From assembly GCA_030066245.1 (NCBI GenBank), contig JASJBY010000342.1, positions 1 through 5,064 of the forward strand: a DNA stretch of 5,064 nt. The letters are read 5' to 3'. Below are positions 1 to 4,680 of the stretch, piece after piece. The position numbers and the translations under genes were made by a program. Origin of the DNA: Gammaproteobacteria bacterium (GTDB taxonomy: Bacteria > Pseudomonadota > Gammaproteobacteria > JAABTG01). Every line of letters begins with the position of its first letter. The stretch's first letter is position 1. The notes beneath the pieces are model-generated. The model did not search any database and was not told the origin of the DNA. It worked only from the letters and a program-made list of their open reading frames with translations.

Positions 1-93
1 CCGCGTCGCTACGCTCCGATAGGTGGCAGCTTTGACGTGGTCTGGATGGCAGCCTTCACGTGGACTGGGTGGCAGGATTCAGTGGAATACGCA
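1..93. mobile_element. IS21-like element, terminal region (partial)
   Basis: The left edge holds what looks like the outer end of an IS21-family insertion sequence whose body lies outside the window. It has three imperfect copies of a TGGCAG-containing unit at even spacing, and then the sequence AGTGGAATACGCA, ending in CA at 93. IS21-type elements are known for multiple terminal repeats that bind the IstA transposase, and for TG...CA ends. The match to IS21 ends is from memory and no transposase reading frame is visible here. I therefore place the boundary at 93 by motif only. Confidence 0.55.
24..91 (+). repeat. Three 23-bp-spaced terminal repeats
   Basis: TGGCAG begins at 24, 47 and 70, an exact period of 23 bp. 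The copies agree roughly as TGGCAG-N2-TT-N-A-CGTGG-N2-T; the third is shortened around the CGTGG part (AGTGGAAT). The spacing is about two helical turns, as expected for repeated transposase-binding sites at an element end. This arrangement is directly visible; the binding role is inferred from the IS21 family. Confidence 0.7.
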
Positions 94-497
94 GGCTGGC
101 ACGCTTCATTGACGAGGCGGCGCTGACGCGAGCATTTGATGCGCTAGGTGTAGATAGTGCACTTGGCGGGGTCGAAGTCGCCGACGTGGCTGAGTGTGTG
201 GGGCTGGTGGGGCATGTCACCAGGTTACCGCACCCGTTGTTTCGGTACGAAACCGTCATGGGGTAGGATGGGTGGCCGGAGGGCGAGGGAATGGCGAGGG
301 ATACCGGGAGAGGGCGTCTGTTACTGGCCGCGTGGGGCTGGCTGGTGGTCGCGCTGGTCGTGACGCCTTTCGCCAGCGCGCTGGAGCGGGGAGTTGTGTT
401 GGTGCAGCAGCCCCTAGGTGAGCAAGCCAGGTCGGCCATAGCGCATACGGCGCTAGATTCCTTGATTCATCCGGTCTTGATGCATTGAGTCAAGTTT
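94..497. other. Gene-poor spacer between IS21-like end and gene X
   Basis: About 400 bases without a recognisable gene. Short open frames occur on both strands, but none has convincing composition or a familiar product. A segment at 268-300 resembles the third IS21 terminal repeat (GGGTGGC followed by GGA and later GGAAT), so it may be a decayed second terminus. The only frame with a plausible start signal is at 291. No tRNA or other structured RNA was recognised. Confidence 0.4.
291..488 (+). CDS. Doubtful small protein with signal-peptide-like N-terminus
   Basis: A 65-codon frame starts at ATG 291, preceded by a purine-rich stretch (GGAGGGCGAGGG, 278-289) that could act as a ribosome binding site. 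The N-terminus has basic residues followed by a hydrophobic run (LLLAAWGWLVVALVV) and an ASA-like cleavage site near residue 28, as in a Sec signal peptide. The remaining 37 or so residues match nothing I know. It may be the 5' stump of an exported protein gene cut by later insertions, or chance. The upstream purine tract overlaps the IS21-repeat-like segment, which weakens the gene interpretation. Confidence 0.22.
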   Translation: MARDTGRGRLLLAAWGWLVVALVVTPFASALERGVVLVQQPLGEQARSAIAHTALDSLIHPVLMH

Positions 498-1286
498 TTA
501 AGCGGCGAGTTTTGCCTGGTCGCACCAAGAGTCGATGGCGTCGTTCATCGCGGTGAAGCGTCGGCGTAGCGGCGTGGGTTGCTCAGGGGTGCGTGGGTTA
601 AGCACGGCCAGGCCAGGGCGCAGGATGCGATTGTAGACGCGCGTGTAGAACATGGCGGTTTTGAGTCCCTGTGCCGTGAGTCGGTATCGGTGTGTGTCAG
701 GGATGTGCTCAATCAGGCCGTGTAATCGCAGCCGGCGCAGGTCGCAGGTCATCTGGCCCGGGCGCAGTTGGCTGGGCGCGAGGCCCAGCAGGGGCGCGAG
801 CTGCTCGCGCAAGTCGCGGTTGGAGAAGCCGCGGGCCGACAGGACGAACAACAGCAGAACTTGCATCAAGGCCAGGACACGGGTAACGGCAAAGCGCAGC
901 GCCGAGGCGGGCTGCCCGTCGACCACCACGGGTCGCTGGTGGCGTTGCAGATCATCTTCGCCCAGGGCACAGTCGTGGCTGATCGTTTGGACGTCCAACA
1001 GACGTCGGTTGGCGGTGAAGCCGACCTGGCGCAGCGCCGCCAGGTTGTGCAGCCGTCGGCCGATGGCGAAGTCACGGGTATCGTTGATGGTGGTTTCCGT
1101 GCGCAGGGCCTGACCTTCCTTGTGGTACTGCTTGATGCGGCAGTGCTTGTAGTCCACGTGCAGCGACGGGGTGACACCGTCGGTAATGACGCGGGTGCGA
1201 GAGCGTCCCGGGGTGCGGCGCGTCACCCCGCGGTTGAAAATCAGTTGCACTTGGTCTGGACGGCCGGTATCAAGGTTCTCGCGGAT
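498..1286 (-). pseudogene. Gene X, C-terminal part: conserved protein of unknown function
   Basis: About 260 codons are open from 1286 down to the TAA at 498-500. I recognise the protein as a widespread, unnamed bacterial family with landmarks RENLDTGRPDQVQLIF, ITDGVTPSLHVDYKH, RIKQYHKEG and RTETTINDTRDFAIGRRL. The last third (SNRDLREQLAPLLG through CDLRRLRLHGLIEHIPDTHRYRLT) has the helix-helix-strand-strand pattern of a winged helix, so nucleic-acid binding is plausible but unproven. No transposase DDE or nuclease motif is evident. The reading frame is clean, but the natural N-terminus is missing: upstream of 1287 the frame runs into ISL3 transposase sequence. The missing half lies at 4168-4538 on the same strand. 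An in-frame GTG at 1458-1460 would give a 320-residue chimera; I see no ribosome binding site that makes this convincing. Confidence 0.75.
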
Positions 1287-1287
1287 G
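1282..1287. repeat. 6-bp direct repeat, left breakpoint copy
   Basis: CGGATG, identical to 4169-4174. It sits exactly where ISL3 transposase sequence changes to gene X sequence. It may be a target-site duplication or microhomology, because Arg-Ile-Arg is acceptable to both protein families at this point. Confidence 0.6.
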
Positions 1288-1519
1288 CGCCGCGGTGCAT
1301 AGGCCAGCGTCATCGCCATGCCCCATAGCGGCACGTGCCGAAACCGCCGCACCGGCCGGGTATCCCGATAAGCGGCCTGCTCTCCACAGCACCCGCAACG
1401 CGGCAGGTAACGGCCATCGGGACCCAGTTTCGCCAGCAAGCCACCTTCGCCCATGACCACGGACAGGACACGAACCCTTTCAAGTCCACCGTGTTCTTTG
1501 TCAGACTCTCTACAAGCAT
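1287..1519 (-). pseudogene. ISL3-family transposase, N-terminal fragment
   Basis: On the minus strand, ATG at 1517-1519 follows a good ribosome binding site (AAGGGGGAG on the minus strand, about 1524-1532) and opens MLVESLTKNTVDLKGF. The continuation lies in another frame (VRVLSVVMGEGGLLAKLGPD, then RYLPRCGCCGEQAAYRDTR and FRHVPLWGMAMTLAYAPRR). This requires a one-base loss near 1471-1474. The CxxC pair, the Tyr-Arg-Asp-Thr-Arg segment and 'RHVPLWG...YAPRR' are the N-terminal zinc-binding region of ISL3 transposases, in which a second CPxC pair would normally follow next. Here the sequence switches to gene X at 1287 just before that pair. The DNA-binding zinc motif is therefore incomplete and the whole catalytic domain is missing, so the fragment is non-functional. 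Confidence 0.72.
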
Positions 1520-1523
1520 GAGT

Positions 1524-1532
1524 CTCCCCCTT
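1524..1532 (-). promoter_or_regulatory. Ribosome binding site of ISL3 transposase remnant
   Basis: The minus strand reads AAGGGGGAG, followed by a four-base gap before the ATG at 1519. It supports ATG 1519 as the original transposase start, rather than the internal GTG at 1460. Confidence 0.5.
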
Positions 1533-1556
1533 GTTACGTCATCCCGTCGTATAGGC

Positions 1557-1580
1557 TCAGGGTTTTTAACTATAAAGTCC
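1557..1580 (-). mobile_element. Candidate ISL3 element terminus
   Basis: Reading the minus strand from 1580, the sequence begins GGACTTTATAGTTAAAAACC, about 60 bp upstream of the transposase ATG. ISL3 elements usually begin with GG and have AT-rich inner terminal repeats at about this distance. The opposite end is absent because the element is truncated at 1287, so the inverted-repeat partner cannot be checked here. TATAGT within this segment could serve as a -10 box. The boundary is an inference. Confidence 0.33.
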
Positions 1581-1842
1581 GATCATACGCACCGATTCCT
1601 GAGACCAACCACATCTCTATTGCGAGCTTAAGTAAGGCTGCAGAACTAGGTTCTTTGTTCATAAGTGGGGGTCGTCCATATTCTGTTGTCTCCGCGACGA
1701 ATCGGACTCATATTCAATAGGCAACTTGGATCAGAAACGCCATTGCACATCGGCATCAGGGTTCTTTTGCAATGCAGTCATTCAAAAAAAAAGTCTCTGG
1801 AGTGGCGTCTTTACCATCAGCAAAGCGTACTCCAGGTGCGTT

Positions 1843-1854
1843 TCTTCGCGAAGA
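1843..1854. repeat. 12-bp perfect palindrome
   Basis: TCTTCGCGAAGA is its own reverse complement. It lies in the AT-richer spacer, far from any gene start. It could be an operator-like site, but there is nothing to link it to a regulator, and a single site of this length can occur by chance. Confidence 0.3.
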
Positions 1855-2214
1855 GTTCCGAATCTCACCTCGTCAGAGGCGATACGAGCTTTATTCTGGG
1901 GCTTTTCAGAGTGCGGCAAAGGAGATTGGGGTGGCATGGTTGAGGGCTACAAGGCCTAGCCAGACCCACCGCGATGCGAAAGGTGCCTCGGCGAAAGGTT
2001 CTCGAAAACCGCCGTGCCGGGCGCCGCCCCAGGCGGGCTTGTTCCACTGATACGCCTGCTATCCCGCGAGCGCCCCCCTGGCTGCTATACCTGCGGGCGC
2101 GGCAGGAGACCCCTCGGCCTGCGGGTCAGCGCGAGACGGAAAACCGTTCCGGTCTGGGGGCGATCTCACCAATCGAGGGGCGGCACTCCCGCTGACATCG
2201 CGTTGCGGGGCGCA

Positions 2215-2244
2215 TTGACGAAAGGCTTACGAGCTGGGGATACT
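2215..2244 (+). promoter_or_regulatory. Candidate sigma-70-type promoter for the 450-residue gene
   Basis: TTGACG at 2215-2220 matches five of six -35 positions. GATACT at 2239-2244 matches four of six -10 positions, with an 18-base spacer. Transcription would begin near 2251, giving a leader of about 65 bases before the ATG at 2317. The fit is reasonable but not unique in such a long spacer. Confidence 0.4.
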
Positions 2245-2316
2245 CGATGGACCCCGCAAAAAGGGCGTTTATACCGACTATACCTTCTGCCGACGACATC
2301 CACGACCATCGCACAC

Positions 2317-3669
2317 ATGGCAGCAAACGGACGACGAAGGGGCACCGGACGACGGCGAGGGTTGCTAGCGCGCCTGCTCCTGCTCGTCTTCGGGTTCGCC
2401 TTCCTTGCTCTGGTCGCTACGCCGTTCCTGGTCGTGCTCGCGGTGATCGAGGAGCAGCCACGCGTGGTCCAGGGCGCGCCGCTGGACGCGCAGCAGGCCG
2501 CCCGCGCCACGCGGCTCATCAATCGCACAGGTTCGCAGGTCGCCAAGTCTCGCGGACCGACCGTGGTCAGGTTCACCGAGAGCGAGCTCAACAGCCTGTT
2601 AGCGCTCGCTGGACGGGGAATCGAACGTCTGCAGGCGCAGGTGATAATCAGAAGCTCGGGGCTGGACGCGGCGGCGACCGTACGTATCAGCCCTACGCCC
2701 CTCGGAGAGCACGTCAATCTGGGTGTGGGCGTGGTCCCATCGCGGTCGGGACTGCGTATCAGCCACGTGACCCTCGGGCGAACGGAGGTCCCGGGCTGGA
2801 TCGCGTTGCCGGCGTTGAGGCTCGGGCTGGACGTGTTCCTCGGTCAGGGGCGCGGGAGCGACCTCCTGGACGCGGTGCAGAACGTGAGCATGGGACCGGG
2901 GCGGGTGAGCGTCGGTCTCATCGCGGCGCCCGAGATGGGCCAGCGTCTACGGGCCGCGCAGGAGGGGCTCGGCGAGGTCCGCGACCAGCTCGCCCTTCTC
3001 GGCGATCCCGACACCGTCGCCGTCTACTACGGACGAATACTGGAGCTGGTGGGCGAGCAGGGTAGCCAGAACGTCTCCCTCGCCTGGTACATGGGTTCGC
3101 TGTTCACCCTCGCGCGCAGACGCTCTCTGACCGCCGATCCGGTGGCCGAGAACCGAGCTCTGATCCTGGCGATGGCCATGGCGTTCGGCGACCCGCGGTT
3201 CGAGGCCTTCATCGGGGACGTCCGCGTCCGCCAGACACGTGCACGGCCACCGCGACGCGGGGGCGTGAATCTCGCCGGACGTTACGATCTCAGACTGCAC
3301 TTCATCATCTCGGCCGGGCTCGAGATCCTCGCCCAGAGCGGCATCTCCTATGCCATCGGCGAGTTCAAGGAGCTGGCCGACAGCGGAAGCCGCCGCGGCT
3401 CCGGTTTCAGCTTCGTGGATCTGGCCGCCGACCGCGCTGGGGTGCAGTTCGCGGTGCTGGCGACCGAACGGAGCAGCGCCTCGCGCGTGCAGACCGTGCT
3501 AGCCGCTCGAGACGACGAGTCGCGCTTCTTTCCCGATATCCGGGGTCTGGAGGAAGGTCTTCGCCAGGACGAGTTCGAACGGCGCTACGGTGGGCTGGAA
3601 GCCGCCGCCTACCTCGACGTCGTCGACAGGATCGACCGACGCATCGCGGCGACCGCGATACACCGGTAG
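2317..3669 (+). CDS. Membrane-anchored protein of unknown function (450 residues)
   Basis: This is the only gene in the window that looks complete. I do not recognise a named family. The N-terminus is strongly basic (RRRGTGRRR, residues 6-14), followed by one hydrophobic segment at about residues 20-44 that ends before EEQP. This predicts a single inner-membrane anchor with a large periplasmic part, or an uncleaved signal anchor. Residues 86-95 (FTESELNSLL) resemble the short 'T/S-E-x-E-L-N-x-L-L' element often seen after the anchor in envelope proteins. A C-terminal stretch, residues 328-375 (from LHF to SGFSFVDLAADRAG), is the most motif-like part and is rich in Asp, Arg and Gly. I chose ATG 2317 because the basic-plus-hydrophobic N-terminus starts there and the in-frame extension upstream (to 2014) looks non-coding; there is no strong ribosome binding site. 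The gene converges on the transpeptidase fragment across a palindrome. An envelope role is inferred from topology only. Confidence 0.8.
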   Translation: MAANGRRRGTGRRRGLLARLLLLVFGFAFLALVATPFLVVLAVIEEQPRVVQGAPLDAQQAARATRLINRTGSQVAKSRGPTVVRFTESELNSLLALAGRGIERLQAQVIIRSSGLDAAATVRISPTPLGEHVNLGVGVVPSRSGLRISHVTLGRTEVPGWIALPALRLGLDVFLGQGRGSDLLDAVQNVSMGPGRVSVGLIAAPEMGQRLRAAQEGLGEVRDQLALLGDPDTVAVYYGRILELVGEQGSQNVSLAWYMGSLFTLARRRSLTADPVAENRALILAMAMAFGDPRFEAFIGDVRVRQTRARPPRRGGVNLAGRYDLRLHFIISAGLEILAQSGISYAIGEFKELADSGSRRGSGFSFVDLAADRAGVQFAVLATERSSASRVQTVLAARDDESRFFPDIRGLEEGLRQDEFERRYGGLEAAAYLDVVDRIDRRIAATAIHR

Positions 3670-3677
3670 GCAGACGT

Positions 3678-3719
3678 GGGGACATGGTGAATCTCGAAGC
3701 GGAAACTCAGCATGTCCCC
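3678..3719. repeat. REP-like imperfect palindrome downstream of the 450-residue gene
   Basis: GGGGACATG at 3678-3686 is the exact reverse complement of CATGTCCCC at 3711-3719. The inner arms continue with TGA and TCA after one mismatch, leaving a short loop around 3693-3704. It begins 9 bases after the stop codon and lies between two convergent genes. There is no T-run after it, so it does not look like a simple rho-independent terminator, though it could stabilise mRNA 3' ends on both sides. The form and position fit REP or RAYT-mobilised palindromes, which are usually present in many genomic copies; copy number cannot be seen here. Confidence 0.6.
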
Positions 3720-3763
3720 GTTATCCCGTCATGTTGCCGCCGTCTCTTGTGCACCCCTTCTCC

Positions 3764-4171
3764 CTACTCGCTCGCCCGCGCCGACTTCCCCTCCGGTGGC
3801 GTGAACGAGAACGGCGCTTCCAGCGCCTCGAGCACGGCCGGGTCGCGCTCGTAGATGTCGGGCTTGAACCGCACGCCACCGTCCTCGGTCCGGTCCACCG
3901 TCCAGTAGAGCAGCACCACCTCCAGCGGCTGCGGCAGCGTCACCGGCGTGGTCTCACCCGAGGCGATGACCTCGTCGATACGCGCACGAGTCCAGTCCGG
4001 GTCCTCACCGAGCAGCAGCTCGGCCAGGTCGAACGGGTTCTCGATACGGATGCAGCCCGAGCTGAAGGTGCGCTCGGTGCGGTCGAACAGCTCGCGGTTC
4101 GGGGTGTCGTGCACGAACACGAAGTGCTTGTTGGGGAACATGAACTTCACCAGCCCGGGCGCGTTGTCCGG
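3764..4171 (-). pseudogene. Murein L,D-transpeptidase (YcbB/LdtD type), C-terminal fragment
   Basis: About 136 codons from Pro-Asp-Asn-Ala at 4171 to the TAG at 3764-3766. The segment VKFMFPNKHFVFVHDTP followed by RTFSSGCIRIENPFDLAELL is the active-site region of YkuD-fold L,D-transpeptidases of the YcbB group. These enzymes make 3-3 cross-links in periplasmic peptidoglycan. The catalytic cysteine is encoded at 4052-4054, in the Ser-Ser-Gly-Cys-Ile-Arg motif; the histidine of VHDTP is also present. The later part (PLEVVLLYWTVDRTEDG, then RFKPDIYERDP) matches the usual C-terminal end of this group. Full-length relatives are several hundred residues (E. coli YcbB about 615), so the signal peptide, scaffold, peptidoglycan-binding domain and the first part of the catalytic domain are missing. 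The 5' end is cut at 4168-4174 and joined out of frame to gene X. A GTG at 4148-4150 is internal, not a true start. Confidence 0.85.
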
Positions 4172-4538
4172 ATGACGTCCTCGAAGAACGCCCGCCCGCT
4201 CAGCGGCCGGTCCAGGACCTGGGTGAGGAAGAACTCCGCTTGCAGGACGGACAGCTCATAACGGCACCCCGCGCGACGGTCCGGCTGGGCGAAGGGATGG
4301 GGCAGACGCTTGAGCCACTTGCGCAGCAGGCGGTCGATTCTCCGCGCATCCAGGGCGTTGTAAATATCTGTAGGGTCTGGGGGTTGTCACAGCGGCGCAC
4401 GCCGTTGTCCAGGGCCTCGAAGGCGATGCCGCGTTTGCGCAACTGGCATTTGGCTTATTCGCTACCGTTCAGGCACAGCTTGGCGTTGTACGGGAAATAC
4501 GTGCAGAACTTGAGGCAGAACGGACCGAAGTCCTTATC
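4168..4538 (-). pseudogene. Gene X, N-terminal-side part, with a stop and a frameshift
   Basis: On the minus strand, from Asp at 4538, the reading is DKDFGPFCLKFCTYFPYN, AKLCLNGSE, an in-frame TAA (4455-4457, where relatives have Tyr), then LRKRGIAFEALDNGVRRC up to LQ at about 4368. The protein then continues in another frame as DIYNALDARRIDRLLRKWLK, RLPHPFAQPDRRAGC and RYELSVLQAEFFLTQ, up to GRAFFEDVIR at 4168. A one-base loss near 4366-4371 explains the shift. This is the front part of the unnamed family whose back part is at 498-1286; the order of landmarks matches the family as I remember it. The true N-terminus is missing upstream of 4538, where an ISNCY-type element begins. The three reading-frame lesions (stop, frameshift, split) mean no functional product. 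Confidence 0.75.
4169..4174. repeat. 6-bp direct repeat, right breakpoint copy
   Basis: CGGATG, identical to 1282-1287 and in the same orientation, 2887 bp apart. It lies where gene X sequence (Asp-Val-Ile-Arg) changes to transpeptidase sequence (Pro-Asp-Asn). Joining the two gene X parts at this repeat gives Asp-Val-Ile-Arg-Glu-Asn-Leu in one frame. Confidence 0.6.
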
Positions 4539-4680
4539 TAGTGTTCGTCCAGAAACGCCAAGGGTTTGATGGGGCGAGGGATTTTTGCACAGAAGGGATC
4601 GAAATCTCCTGCGTGTTGTGATCTAATGGAAATTCAAACCACTGATTCTCCAACAGATCAGCAACACGACAGGAGGGGAA
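4539..4680 (+). mobile_element. Left end of ISNCY-type insertion sequence
   Basis: Gene X similarity stops at 4538. From about 4539-4541 the sequence TAGTGTTCGTCCAGAAACGC begins, and a transposase start follows 140 bases later. This fits an insertion-sequence terminus plus leader. The other end is outside the window, so the inverted repeat cannot be matched. The insertion appears to have removed or displaced the front of gene X. Confidence 0.5.
4671..4678 (+). promoter_or_regulatory. Ribosome binding site of ISNCY-type transposase
   Basis: AGGAGGGG ends two bases before the ATG at 4681, a near-consensus but closely spaced Shine-Dalgarno sequence. It fixes the start of the transposase frame. 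Confidence 0.6.

Larger units (their letters stand above)
1581..2316. other. Long non-coding spacer upstream of the intact gene
   Basis: This stretch of about 735 bases holds no gene I can support. The part from 1581 to about 1940 is visibly richer in A and T than the rest of the window, with a run of nine A at about 1785-1793 and short inverted repeats (CTGGAGT near 1797 with ACTCCAG near 1830; a perfect palindrome at 1843-1854). From about 1945 the composition becomes GC-rich with several GC-rich inverted segments, for example GCGCCC and GGGCGC around 2069-2099. Open frames of 60-90 codons run through it, but their translations look like random high-GC sequence with many Arg, Pro and Ser. 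A candidate promoter lies at 2215-2244. I did not recognise a riboswitch, tRNA or small-RNA consensus. Confidence 0.5.

Noticed and set aside
56..439. 127-codon minus-strand frame at the left edge
   Set aside because: Composition is Ser/Thr/Pro-rich with no motif, and it overlaps the IS21-like terminal repeats.
768..1328. 186-codon plus-strand open frame
   Set aside because: It lies antisense to the gene X and ISL3 fragments, whose minus-strand translation carries family motifs. The plus frame is explained as a shadow of high-GC coding.
1945..2200. Riboswitch or structured small RNA upstream of the intact gene
   Set aside because: Several GC-rich inverted segments occur, but I found no cobalamin, TPP, SAM, glycine, 6S, SRP or RNase P consensus elements.
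2014..2316. Upstream in-frame extension of the 450-residue gene by about 100 codons
   Set aside because: The extension has low-complexity Arg/Gly/Pro-rich composition, no recognisable motif and no start signal. The natural basic-plus-hydrophobic N-terminus begins at 2317, and a candidate promoter lies inside the extension.
2247..3065. 272-codon plus-strand frame overlapping the 450-residue gene
   Set aside because: The translation is rich in Arg, Gly and Ala repeats, typical of an out-of-frame reading of GC-rich coding sequence.
3678..3719. Rho-independent terminator
   Set aside because: The stem is strong, but no T-run follows on either strand, so a REP-like repeat is the better description.
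1287..4168. Treating the 2.9-kb block as a composite transposon
   Set aside because: Neither end carries an insertion-sequence terminus: one end is inside the transpeptidase coding sequence and the other inside a transposase coding sequence. The 6-bp repeat can equally be microhomology.
3590..4261. 223-codon plus-strand frame
   Set aside because: It is antisense to the transpeptidase fragment, where the minus strand shows the catalytic SSGC motif.
4240..4569. 109-codon plus-strand frame
   Set aside because: It is antisense to the gene X N-terminal part; the minus strand is recognisable across two frames, so the plus frame is a shadow.
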